From: Sphingomonas oryzagri
GTDB taxonomy: Bacteria > Pseudomonadota > Alphaproteobacteria > Sphingomonadales > Sphingomonadaceae
DNA length: 64,000 bases
Direction of reading: 5' to 3'
Assembly: GCF_029906645.1 (NCBI RefSeq)
Contig: NZ_JARYGZ010000005.1
Span: forward strand, 89,995-153,994
Positions 1 to 8,519 of this stretch are shown here, piece by piece. Within the stretch, counting starts at the first letter, position 1; every line of letters begins with the position of its first letter. The notes under the pieces were generated by a model. It ran no database searches and was not told the origin of the DNA. It saw nothing but the letters and a program-made list of their open reading frames with translations. The position numbers and the translations under genes are program-made.

Positions 1-584
1 GGTCCGCGCGTGCCCTGCCAGCCGTCGTCGATATTGACGTAAGTGTAGCCCGCATCGCGCAGGCCCGAGCTGACGAGATGGTCGGCGATCTGGCGGACCG
101 TCCTGTCGTCGATCGCGGCAGCGAAGCGGTTCCAGCTCGACCAGCCCATCGGCGGCGTCGCGGTGAGGCCGTCGGGCTTGAGCGTCTGCGGCGCGGGCAG
201 GGGCGCGACCGGGAAGGCGAGGCGCTGCGCATCGGCCGGGGTGCCGCGCCGCGCCGTCTCGTCGACATGGCGCTCCCAGATGTCGCCGGTGACGTGGAGG
301 CCGCCGCCGGATAGCGTCGCGGTCCACGTCTTCGCGGGCAGGCGGGGGTTGCCGTTGTCGATCTGGAAGCTCGCCTTGCCGCCGGTCACGTCCAGCGCGC
401 GCATCGGCACGTCGCCATACCAGTCGGTCGTCAGGCTGCCGGTCCAGCCGTCCGCTCCCTTGGTCAGCCGCATCATGCGCAGGCCGGGAAATTCGTCCGA
501 CTTGGGGAACAGCCAGACGCCGCCTGGCGAGGCGGGTGCCGCCGCGACGGCGAGTAGCGCGACGAGGCTCAGCAGGCGTTTCAT
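1..584 (-). CDS. GH27 alpha-galactosidase-type glycosidase, N-terminal part
   Basis: Partial gene running off the left edge, so only the first 194 codons are visible. I translated it from the ATG at 584. It opens with a Sec signal peptide (residues 1 to about 19, Lys-Arg then a Leu/Ala-rich core). A beta-rich accessory region of about 110 residues follows, and then the start of a GH27 barrel with TPPMGWSSWNRF and YVNIDDGWQG, both hallmarks of melibiase-type alpha-galactosidases. GH27 enzymes release terminal alpha-D-galactose; some members act on beta-L-arabinopyranosides. The catalytic aspartates lie outside the window. The start overlaps the GH2 stop by 4 bp (ATGA), so it should be the last visible gene of a TBDR-GH2-GH27 operon. 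Family is certain; substrate is inferred. Confidence 0.88.
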   Translation of the reverse strand, partial: MKRLLSLVALLAVAAAPASPGGVWLFPKSDEFPGLRMMRLTKGADGWTGSLTTDWYGDVPMRALDVTGGKASFQIDNGNPRLPAKTWTATLSGGGLHVTGDIWERHVDETARRGTPADAQRLAFPVAPLPAPQTLKPDGLTATPPMGWSSWNRFAAAIDDRTVRQIADHLVSSGLRDAGYTYVNIDDGWQGTRG

Positions 585-3040
585 GCGGCCTTTCCGATCA
601 GAGGGAGCATCGCGGGCGCGAGGCCATCGGCGGAGGCGGCGAAGCGGATCGGTCCGCCCGCATCGCCCGCCTGCACGATCGCGGCGCACAGGCCGTTGAA
701 GGCGGAGCGTTCGCTGGCATGGTCCGGCTCGAGCGAGCGCGGGTCGCCATTGCCGACGCCGAGCAGTTTCGCGTCGCCGGTCAGCGTGAAGTGCAGCTTG
801 TTCGATGCGGTCGGCACCTCACGGCCCTTCGCGTCGAGGATGGCGGCGCGGATCACCGCGACCTCGCCCGGCCTCAACGTCCGGCGATCGCTGGAGAGGC
901 CGATGCGGGCCGGTGCGCCGGTCGTCTCGCGCACGGCGGTGAGGATGCGCTTGCCGCCCCGGAAGCCATGCACCTCGATCCGCCCCGGTGCGTAGGCGAC
1001 CGGCCATTCGAGATGCCTGTTGCGCTCCACCGCCTTGCGGCCGAGGCTGCGGCCGTTGAGGAACAGCTCCACCGCCTCGCAATTGCTGTGCACCCAGACG
1101 GGCACGTCCCGCCCCTCGCGCCCCAGCCAGTTCCAGTGCGGCAGCAGGTGGAGCACCGGCTCCGTCCCCCACCAGGCGCGATAGTAATAGGCGTCGTCCT
1201 TGGGGAAGCCGCAGCTGTCGAGGATACCGAAGTTCGACGCGTTTTCCGGCCAGCGCTCGAACGGCGTCGGTTCGCCGCGATAGTCGAAGCCGGTCCACAC
1301 GAAGCCGCCCGACAGGAAGGGTCGCGCGTCGTAGAAGGTCCACCAGCGCTCGGCGGTGCTCGCCCATTTTGGGAAGTCGGTGTCGTAGGCGGGGACGATG
1401 CCGGCCTTGTCGTCGCGGACATATTCGCCGCGCGTCATCACCGTGCTCGCCGTCTCGGTGCCGATCATCGGCTTGTCGGGGTGGGCGGCGTGGAAGGCGT
1501 CGATCTCGTCGAGATAGTAATTGCAGCCCTGCACATCGAGTACGCGGCTCGCGCCCTGCCCGAACTTGCCGTTGAAGGCCTCGGTGACGGGGCGGGTGCC
1601 GTCCAGTTCGTACACGCGGCGCTTCATCGTCTCGGCGATGCGCGCGCCGGTCTCGGTGCCGCGATGGATCTCCTCGTTGCCGATGCTCCACAGGATGATG
1701 CTGGGATGATTGCGCCCCTGCCGCACCATGCGGGCGAGCTGGCTCATCCCTTCGGCGTCGCTCGACATCTGGCGGGTCTCGTCCATGACGAGGATGCCCA
1801 TCCGGTCGCACGCGTCGAGGATCGCGGTGTTGGCCGGGTGGTGGGTGGAGCGGTAGGCGTTGCTGCCCAGCGCCTTCAACTGCTCCAGCCGCCAGACGTG
1901 CAGGCTGTCGGGCACCGCGAAGCCGACGCCGGCATGGTCCTGATGGTTGCAGGTGCCCTTGACCTTGATGGGCACGCCGTTGAGGAAGAAGCCCTTGTCG
2001 GCATCGAAGCGGATCGTGCGGATGCCGAAGCGGCTTTCGTCGCGATCGACCGGATGGCCGTCGATCAGGATCTCGCTCGCCAGCGTGTAGAGCTGCGGCG
2101 TCTCCAGCGACCAGAGCGCCGCCTGCGCGAGTGCCGTCTCCTGCGGCACGGAGAGGCTGCCCCAGGCGGGCAGCGCCAGCGGTTCGGAGGTGAGTGTCGC
2201 CGCCACCCGCCCGTCCGGCGCGGTGATGGTCGAGCGCAGGCGCGCGGTGGCGGCGGGGCCGTCATTGTCGATCTCGGTGGCGATGCGGAGGATCGCGCCG
2301 TCGCCGCGCACCTCGGGCCGCACCGCGGCACCCCATTGGCGGATGTGGGCGGGCGCGGTCTTCACGAGGCGGACGTGGCGGTAGATTCCGGCGCCCTCGT
2401 AGGACCATGCCTCCCCCAGGCTCACGTCGCAGCGGACGACGAGGATGTTGGGTTGGCCGGGCTTGGCGAAATCGGTGATGTCGATGCGGAAGGGGGCGTA
2501 GCCGCTCTCGTTCGATCCGACGACGAAGCCGTTGAGGATGACGAGGCAATCGCGCGAGACGCCGTCGAATTCCAGCGACAGGCGGCTGCCGGCATCCTCC
2601 GCCGCGATCGGGATGGTGCGCCGGTACCAGCCGACGCTGCTCGCGGGCCACATCCGGCCGAGCGGCTTGAAGCCCTGATAGGCGCCGGTGCGGTCCTCCG
2701 CCGATCCGGGCGGGCCGAAGGGGGTGAAGGGCAGGTTGACCGCCCAGTCGTGCGGCAGGTCGACCGCCTGCCAGCCGCTGTCATCGAACTTGGCCTCGGC
2801 GACGGGCGTGCCGACGTCGCCGGACTTGCCGTAGGTGTCGGGCGAGGCGCCGAAGCCGAAATCCTGCTTGGGGTCGGAAGCGTGGCCGAGATGGAAGCGC
2901 CAGCCGCGATCGAGCGGCACGATCTGACGGGGCGAGGGCGGAGAGGTCGTAGCCTCCGCCATGTGGGGCAGGCCGAAGGCGGCAAGCCCGCCCGCCACGC
3001 CGGCACTCTTGAGGAGATCGCGGCGGGCGAGACGGGGCAT
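581..3040 (-). CDS. GH2 beta-galactosidase-type glycosidase, Tat-exported
   Basis: An 819-aa family 2 glycoside hydrolase. Residues 1-30 form a twin-arginine signal (ARRDLLKSAGVAGG). A jelly-roll sugar-binding domain follows (about 45-230), then an Ig-like domain (about 235-345) and a TIM barrel (about 350-620). The acid/base Glu456 is in WSIGNEE and the likely nucleophile Glu529 is in MIGTETAS. The C-terminal region contains VWVHSNCEAVELFLNGRSLG, typical of the extra beta domains of bacterial GH2 enzymes. The reaction is probably exo-hydrolysis of beta-galactosides, for example side chains of arabinogalactan or pectin; other GH2 activities cannot be excluded. It lies 107 bp downstream of a TBDR and overlaps the next GH27 gene by 4 bp, which suggests co-transcription. 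Confidence 0.9.
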   Translation of the reverse strand: MPRLARRDLLKSAGVAGGLAAFGLPHMAEATTSPPSPRQIVPLDRGWRFHLGHASDPKQDFGFGASPDTYGKSGDVGTPVAEAKFDDSGWQAVDLPHDWAVNLPFTPFGPPGSAEDRTGAYQGFKPLGRMWPASSVGWYRRTIPIAAEDAGSRLSLEFDGVSRDCLVILNGFVVGSNESGYAPFRIDITDFAKPGQPNILVVRCDVSLGEAWSYEGAGIYRHVRLVKTAPAHIRQWGAAVRPEVRGDGAILRIATEIDNDGPAATARLRSTITAPDGRVAATLTSEPLALPAWGSLSVPQETALAQAALWSLETPQLYTLASEILIDGHPVDRDESRFGIRTIRFDADKGFFLNGVPIKVKGTCNHQDHAGVGFAVPDSLHVWRLEQLKALGSNAYRSTHHPANTAILDACDRMGILVMDETRQMSSDAEGMSQLARMVRQGRNHPSIILWSIGNEEIHRGTETGARIAETMKRRVYELDGTRPVTEAFNGKFGQGASRVLDVQGCNYYLDEIDAFHAAHPDKPMIGTETASTVMTRGEYVRDDKAGIVPAYDTDFPKWASTAERWWTFYDARPFLSGGFVWTGFDYRGEPTPFERWPENASNFGILDSCGFPKDDAYYYRAWWGTEPVLHLLPHWNWLGREGRDVPVWVHSNCEAVELFLNGRSLGRKAVERNRHLEWPVAYAPGRIEVHGFRGGKRILTAVRETTGAPARIGLSSDRRTLRPGEVAVIRAAILDAKGREVPTASNKLHFTLTGDAKLLGVGNGDPRSLEPDHASERSAFNGLCAAIVQAGDAGGPIRFAASADGLAPAMLPLIGKAA

Positions 3041-3102
3041 GACGCTACCTCGAGGTAAAAAGGGGCGCAGTCTTCAAGACGCGGACGCTACGTACACGGG
3101 AT

Positions 3103-3138
3103 GCCGGCCGCCCGACAGGAAGGGGATGGGCGGCCGGC
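3103..3138 (-). terminator. GC-rich hairpin between TBDR and GH2 gene
   Basis: A perfect 11-bp inverted repeat (GCCGGCCGCCC at 3103-3113, GGGCGGCCGGC at 3128-3138) starts about 10 bp past the TBDR stop. No T-run follows on the minus strand, so it may act as a partial terminator or an RNA-stability element that lowers GH2 expression relative to the receptor, rather than as a full terminator. Confidence 0.55.
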
Positions 3139-3147
3139 GGGGGTGGA

Positions 3148-6087
3148 TCAGAAGGCGACGCTGGCGCCGAAGAAGATCTCGCGGCCCATCACGTCGTAGA
3201 CGCCGGCATAGGTGTTGCCGTTGCCGAACGTGGTGAGGATGTTCGACGAGATCGCCGGCGGATCCTTGTCGGCGATGTTGTTCACGCCGGCCCGCAGGGT
3301 CAGCTGCTTGTTGATCGCGATGGTGCCCGACAGATCGAAGTAATTGTAGGTCGGGATCTTGCCGTTGATGACGCTGCTCTCGCCGGTGTCGGACAGCTTC
3401 ACCTTGTTGATGAAGCGCCAGGACAGCGACAGCGTCGCATCGTTCGGCGCCGTCCAGGTCAGGCGGGCGACATGGCGCCAGGCCGGGTTCGGCTCGCCGC
3501 ACGAATAGCCGAAGGTGCCCTTGCACTCGTAGGCGGCGAAGCCCGGCTGCGGCTGACGCTCCGAATGGAGCAGCCAGGTGCCGACCAGATTGGCGTCGAT
3601 CTTGCCGAACTTGCCGATATCGAAGCCATAATCGACGTTGAAGTCGATGCCCGACGTCATCAGGTAGCCGGTGTTGAGCGTGGTGGCGATGACGTAGCCG
3701 TCGTTCACCGTGCTGCCGAACAGCGCACCCGTCGCCGGGTTGCGGTGGAACAGCGCGCAATAATAGCTGTCGCCGGAGATGCACTGGCTGACGATCAGCG
3801 AGGGATCGAGCGAGCTGATATAGTCCTTCACCTTGATGTGGTAATAATCGGCGGAGAAGGTGAAGCCGCGCAGCTGGCGCGGGGTCAGCACCAGGCCGAC
3901 CGTATAGGTGTCGGCCTTTTCCGGCTTCAGATTGGGGTTGCCGCCGTAAAGCTCGCTGCAGACGTCGGCCGGGCACTGGATGATGTGGCCGTACTGCGCG
4001 GAGCTGACGCCCGAGGCCGCGCAGGCGGTTTCCGAAGCCAGCGGCGTCGAACCCGCGCACGGATCGTCCAGCGTCACGTTGCCGACGCCGCCGGGGCCGA
4101 ACAGCTCGCTGATGTTCGGCGCGCGGATCGCGCGGTTGTAGCTGGCGCGCAGGCGGACGTCGGTGGTCGGCGCCCAGTTCAGCTCGGCCTTGTAGGTCCA
4201 GACATTGTAGTTCGAGCTGGTGTCGGTCGAGCTCTGCGAGTTGTGGTAGGACGAATAGCGCACGCCGCCATCGAGCGTCAGCGTGTGGAAGAAGGGCAGG
4301 TTCTGCAGGATCGGAACCTCGATCTCGCCGAAGCCCTCGTTGACGGTGACGCGGCCGTCGGTCGGCGTCGCTCCACCTTCCTGTGCCACCGCATCGGCGA
4401 AGTAGTTCAGCGATTCATGGCGATGTTCGGCGCCGAACGCGATGTTGACGCCGCGGGTCGCCCACGGGCTGGTCAGCCCGAAGGTGCCGAGATCGCCGTT
4501 GATGGTGGCGGTGATGTCGGTCAGCGTGTCGCGTTCGCCGGTGTTGCTGGGCGAGAACAGATATTGCGCCTGATCCGACGAGATGCCGTTCGCCTGGAAG
4601 ATGTTGATCGGCACGCAGTTCGGGTCCGTGCCGTCGATCACCGACTGGCAGGTCGCCACGCCGTTGACGTTGACGACGTCGATCGCGCGCTGGGCTTTGA
4701 TCGTGTCGACGTTGTTCAGATAGGTCTCGTCCCACTTCACCAGTGAGTGGAGATAGTTCACGTCGTAGCTGAAGCCGTGGCCGATATCGCCGCGCACGCC
4801 CGCCGTGTAGCGGAAGTCGTTGTGGCGCAGGTCGTCCCGGCGCGAGAAGTCGCTGTTGAGGCGATAGCCGATCAGCGTCGGGATCGAGGTGCTGGTGCCG
4901 GCCGCCGATCCGCACAAGGCGGTCGCCTGCTGGCTGCTCATCAGCGGATTGTCGCAGTTGATCGAGAAGTTGCTGCCGAGGAACAGCGCCGATGCCGCGA
5001 CCTGCGAGAAGGTGTGGTCGCGCATGAACATGAAGCTGCCGTAGAATTCGGCGGCCGGGCTGACCTTGAACTTGGCGAAGGCGCCGGCGGTGTAGCGCTG
5101 GTCGGAACGCTGCAGATAGTTGGCCGGCGCATAATTGTACGCGTAGCTGGTGTCGTAGGGCACCCAGGTCTTGGAGCCGTCCTTCGAATTGGTCAGGTAG
5201 CCAAGGCCCGCGCTTGGCCCGGCTTCGGGCGCGAAGGTGCCGTAGGTCGAGGTGCTGGACCCGCCGCAATAGAGGCCGGCGCCGTTCACACTATCGGTGT
5301 CGAGCTGGTTGAGAGCGCAGTTGGAAACGTCGCGGGTCGATTCGAGCACCGGAGAGGTGTGGCGATAGCCGCCATAGATGGTGATGTTGCCGCGACCGTC
5401 CGCGAAATTCTTGCCGTAGGCGGCGTTGACGTCCTGCTTGGCGCCGTCGATCACGGTCGATGGTGCATTGGTGTAGCCCTGGGTGGTGTTGAGCCCGCGC
5501 ACATAATCATTGCCGTTGTCGTGCTGGGCGAAGCCGGTCTGCGCGTCCATGCGGAAACCGTCGAGATGGTCCCGGATCACGAAGTTGACGACGCCGGCCA
5601 CGGCGTCCGAACCGTAGACCGCCGATGCGCCACCGCTGACCACATCGATGCGCTCGACCAGGGACGTGGGCACGAAGTTGATGTCGATCGCCTGCGACGA
5701 CATCATGCGCTGGCCGTTGATCAGCGTGAGGACGCGCGTCGGGCCGAGATTGCGCAGGTTGATCTGCGCGGTGCCGTTCGATCCGTTGGACATGTTCTCG
5801 TTGGCGTCCGCGGTGAACTGCGGCATCCGGTTGAGAACGTCCTCGACGTTGACGGCGCCCTGATACTTGATCTCGGCGCTGCCGATGGTGGTGAGCGGGC
5901 TGTTGCTCTCCAGATCCGGCCGCTTGATGCGCGTGCCGGTGACGACGATCTCGCCGGCATTGTCGCTGCCCGCCGACGGATCGACCGCGCCCGGCGTGGA
6001 GGCGACCTGCGCGTGGGCCGAGGAGGCCATGAACGCCGCCACGAGCGCGCTGATCGCGGCGGAACGATGCTTCGATACCCTTGTCAC
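3148..6087 (-). CDS. TonB-dependent receptor (glycan uptake type)
   Basis: A 979-aa outer-membrane TonB-dependent receptor. The signal peptide covers residues 1 to about 26 (ends SSAHA). The TonB-box-like segment EIVVTGTRIKRPD is followed by a plug domain (about 50-180) with VEDVLNRMPQF, LINGQRMM and ERIDVVSGGASAVYGSDAVAG, then a 22-stranded barrel ending in the terminal Phe (FFGASVAF) needed for outer-membrane insertion. Receptors of this kind import oligosaccharides too large for porins. It heads an apparent operon with GH2 and GH27 enzymes, so a galactose-containing oligosaccharide is the likely ligand. The promoter region carries two operator-like motifs found elsewhere in the island. Confidence 0.95.
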   Translation of the reverse strand: MTRVSKHRSAAISALVAAFMASSAHAQVASTPGAVDPSAGSDNAGEIVVTGTRIKRPDLESNSPLTTIGSAEIKYQGAVNVEDVLNRMPQFTADANENMSNGSNGTAQINLRNLGPTRVLTLINGQRMMSSQAIDINFVPTSLVERIDVVSGGASAVYGSDAVAGVVNFVIRDHLDGFRMDAQTGFAQHDNGNDYVRGLNTTQGYTNAPSTVIDGAKQDVNAAYGKNFADGRGNITIYGGYRHTSPVLESTRDVSNCALNQLDTDSVNGAGLYCGGSSTSTYGTFAPEAGPSAGLGYLTNSKDGSKTWVPYDTSYAYNYAPANYLQRSDQRYTAGAFAKFKVSPAAEFYGSFMFMRDHTFSQVAASALFLGSNFSINCDNPLMSSQQATALCGSAAGTSTSIPTLIGYRLNSDFSRRDDLRHNDFRYTAGVRGDIGHGFSYDVNYLHSLVKWDETYLNNVDTIKAQRAIDVVNVNGVATCQSVIDGTDPNCVPINIFQANGISSDQAQYLFSPSNTGERDTLTDITATINGDLGTFGLTSPWATRGVNIAFGAEHRHESLNYFADAVAQEGGATPTDGRVTVNEGFGEIEVPILQNLPFFHTLTLDGGVRYSSYHNSQSSTDTSSNYNVWTYKAELNWAPTTDVRLRASYNRAIRAPNISELFGPGGVGNVTLDDPCAGSTPLASETACAASGVSSAQYGHIIQCPADVCSELYGGNPNLKPEKADTYTVGLVLTPRQLRGFTFSADYYHIKVKDYISSLDPSLIVSQCISGDSYYCALFHRNPATGALFGSTVNDGYVIATTLNTGYLMTSGIDFNVDYGFDIGKFGKIDANLVGTWLLHSERQPQPGFAAYECKGTFGYSCGEPNPAWRHVARLTWTAPNDATLSLSWRFINKVKLSDTGESSVINGKIPTYNYFDLSGTIAINKQLTLRAGVNNIADKDPPAISSNILTTFGNGNTYAGVYDVMGREIFFGASVAF

Positions 6088-6143
6088 GTCTCAAACCCCC
6101 GGTGGTTCTTGTTGCTGTGAGGGTGAGTGCAACATGATCGTAA

Positions 6144-6170
6144 TTGTCTGTCAAATATTTTATACGATAT
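6144..6170 (-). promoter_or_regulatory. Two operator-like motifs upstream of the first TBDR
   Basis: The 125-bp gap between the TBDR and the next gene is AT-rich compared with its surroundings. It contains TTGTCTGTCAA at 6144-6154, an imperfect palindrome resembling the TTGTCAGACAA site next to gntR. It also contains ATACGATAT at 6162-6170, identical to the core of the palindrome at 12535-12553. These suggest dual regulation of the TBDR operon. This is inferred from sequence similarity only. Confidence 0.5.
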
Positions 6171-6212
6171 CCGGTATGAAGTTTGAAATTCCGCTGCGGC
6201 CTGTGTCCGGAA

Positions 6213-8519
6213 TCAGACAAGATCTATCGTGATGCGTCGCTCGGGCCGTCCCGATGCGGGCAGCGGGATGTCCGATCCGCGCGGTGCGGCGGCTGTCTTT
6301 CCATCGATCGTGATTCGGTGAATGGCGCGTCCCGAAGGCAGACGCACGCGCAGCAGCGTCTCGCGCGGCGAGCGGGGCGGCATCTGGACGGTCGCCTCGA
6401 TCCGGTCGGCTGCGACCTGCCGCATGGAGAAGCCGCACGGCCCCCAGCGGGTCGGCGCGTCGGCGATGGCGATCGATTTGCCGGACAAGATCCAGCGCGT
6501 CGGCACCGCACGCGCGAGATGGAGCCGATCCGCATCGGCATCCTCATAGGCGAGCATCCAGCGCAGCAGCTTGGGGATGGTGAGCTGCGCGGGGATGCAG
6601 AAGAGCGCGAGGTCGCCGGTGATGCCCGACACCTCGCCCGCCACCCAGCTGCCGCGCGTATGGGCGTGGAAGCGGTGGCTGTAGAGGAAGAGCAGATACT
6701 CCTCGATCCGGTCCTGCCGGAGCAGCGCCTCGGCATAGCCGTAGGAGATGAAGCCCAATATGTCGCGGCTCTCGGCATTGGGCGCGCCGACATTGGCGAC
6801 CACACCCAGCGTCGTGCCGCCGTGGCCGCGAACGCAGTCGATCACCAGTGCCTCGAGATCGGGCGGCAGCACGCCCGCCTGCAGCAGCTCGGCATAAGCG
6901 CGGTGCGGCCAGCCCTGTTCGGACCGCTTGCCGTGGGAGAGCGCCTGCCGAAACGTTTCGTCCACGCCGGGCAGCGGACCGATATAGGCCGGCTTCAGGT
7001 CGCGGCGGATGTTGGCGCGGATGCCCTGTTCCAGCCGCTGCTGGAGGCGGTGCGCGCGGTCGGTCCAGTCGGCGGCGTCGGCCGCGCTGCCCCCGATGCC
7101 GACCCAGATCCCGGCGATCTCGCGCCAGCCGCGCACCGCGAAGGCGGAGTTCGCCCAATAGGGCTTCCACCAGAGCGTCGGGTCCGGGTGGAGGCAGGCG
7201 TCGGACTCGCTCCAGCCGTGGATCAGGCCGTGGCCGCGATCGGTGGCGGGCAGCTTCAGGCTCGCATCGTGCAGGTCGGCGAGCAGGGTGGCGGTGGCGC
7301 GGATCTTGTCGCGATGCTTACCGATCGTCGCCGCGTCGCCGGTCAGCCGCAGATAGCGGGCGATCAGCGCCAGCGTCAGGCCATATTGCCCGGTCTCCGG
7401 CCCGCGCATGTCGACGAGGCCGTCGGGGAACACGAAGTCGGTGAAATACTGGTCCAGCACCGCGCGGGCCTGCGCGAAGCGACCCCACAGCAGGTTGGCG
7501 TAGAGCGAACTGGTGAAGGTGTCCTGGAAGCCGTCATATTCGGAACCGTAATAGTCGCGATCGACGGCGCCATATTTGGGCCAGGTGCCGCCCGGCCGCA
7601 CGATCAGCTCCTTGGCGAAGGCGTGGTTGGCCATGTCGGCCCATTCGGCATCGGGCAGCGAGACGGTGACGCCCGGCACCAGCTCCGCCTGCCACGCGCG
7701 CGCGAAGCGGAACAGTGCGGTGTAGAAGGCCTCCGGCGTCGGATGCGCGCGGCGCGGCGGATAGGGAGCGTAGCTGTGGCCGTAATCGGCCGCGACGATG
7801 CGGCCGTCCTCGACATGCAGCGTGCGGTGCCACGTCTCGACGATGAAGCGGTTGTCGGCGTCGGTATCGGCGAAGACCAGCAGATCCCAGTGGCCGCCCC
7901 CTTCACGCGGGATCACCTTGTGGACGGCGGGGAGCCAGCCGCCGAGCAGGCCCTCGCGGCGGTGGAGCGCGATGTCGTCGCCGGAGAGTTCGGGGAAGCG
8001 ATGCTCGGGCCGGTAAGTGCGGGTGCGACCGTTGCGGAACACCGGCATCGTGTCCTCGGCCTGTCGCGTGCCGACGAAGGTCGTCCAGGGCAGGCGCGCG
8101 CCGATCTTGTCCGCATCGAACTGCGAACCGGAGGGCGGGGCGGCGTCGCGCACACGGTCCGGATCGGGATCGCCGCCGCCGGCCAGCAGCCTGTCGGCGA
8201 GCAGGTCCGCATCGGCCAGCGCGATGTCGCGCATCTGGAGGCCGAGATGCGGCGGATCGGCGGTGGCGAACATCGGCTCGGTGCGCTTGGCGAGCGATAG
8301 GCCGCCGGTCGGCGAGGCGAAACTGATCGCGCCGTCGGCGTCGCGCAGATCTTCCCACACCGCCCAGCGCGTGCCGTCGATCGTGATCTCCGTGAGCTTC
8401 GTGTGGCCCGCCAGCGCATCGGGGGCGAGCGGCGGGAGCGGCGCTGCGGCGACCCCCTGCTTCGTCCCGACGATGGCGGCGCCGGCCACCGTGGATTGCA
8501 GGAAGTCGCGGCGGTTCAT
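6213..8519 (-). CDS. Tat-exported glycosidase-like protein of unrecognised family
   Basis: A 768-aa protein beginning MNRRDFLQSTVAGAAIVG, a clear twin-arginine signal. The reading frame stays open further upstream, but this start is preferred because it gives the signal peptide and overlaps the POT transporter stop by 4 bp (ATGA). The middle (about 320-620) looks helical with repeated Trp- and Arg-rich stretches, such as GLIHGWSESDACLHPDPTLWWKPYW and later segments, consistent with an alpha/alpha toroid of six-hairpin glycosidases. The C-terminus is beta-rich. I cannot assign a numbered GH family or a catalytic pair. It is the last gene of a three-gene overlapping operon with a DUF5695-like protein and a POT symporter, so a role in periplasmic glycan or glycopeptide breakdown is inferred. 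Confidence 0.6.
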   Translation of the reverse strand: MNRRDFLQSTVAGAAIVGTKQGVAAAPLPPLAPDALAGHTKLTEITIDGTRWAVWEDLRDADGAISFASPTGGLSLAKRTEPMFATADPPHLGLQMRDIALADADLLADRLLAGGGDPDPDRVRDAAPPSGSQFDADKIGARLPWTTFVGTRQAEDTMPVFRNGRTRTYRPEHRFPELSGDDIALHRREGLLGGWLPAVHKVIPREGGGHWDLLVFADTDADNRFIVETWHRTLHVEDGRIVAADYGHSYAPYPPRRAHPTPEAFYTALFRFARAWQAELVPGVTVSLPDAEWADMANHAFAKELIVRPGGTWPKYGAVDRDYYGSEYDGFQDTFTSSLYANLLWGRFAQARAVLDQYFTDFVFPDGLVDMRGPETGQYGLTLALIARYLRLTGDAATIGKHRDKIRATATLLADLHDASLKLPATDRGHGLIHGWSESDACLHPDPTLWWKPYWANSAFAVRGWREIAGIWVGIGGSAADAADWTDRAHRLQQRLEQGIRANIRRDLKPAYIGPLPGVDETFRQALSHGKRSEQGWPHRAYAELLQAGVLPPDLEALVIDCVRGHGGTTLGVVANVGAPNAESRDILGFISYGYAEALLRQDRIEEYLLFLYSHRFHAHTRGSWVAGEVSGITGDLALFCIPAQLTIPKLLRWMLAYEDADADRLHLARAVPTRWILSGKSIAIADAPTRWGPCGFSMRQVAADRIEATVQMPPRSPRETLLRVRLPSGRAIHRITIDGKTAAAPRGSDIPLPASGRPERRITIDLV

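Noticed and set aside
536..3058. An 840-codon open frame on the plus strand opposite the GH2 gene
   Set aside because: It is a shadow of the high-GC GH2 coding strand, with Arg/Ala/His/Asp-biased composition and no domain. Similar long frames oppose most genes in the window (for example 3472-4746, 9901-12420, 17164-18627, 25836-28124).
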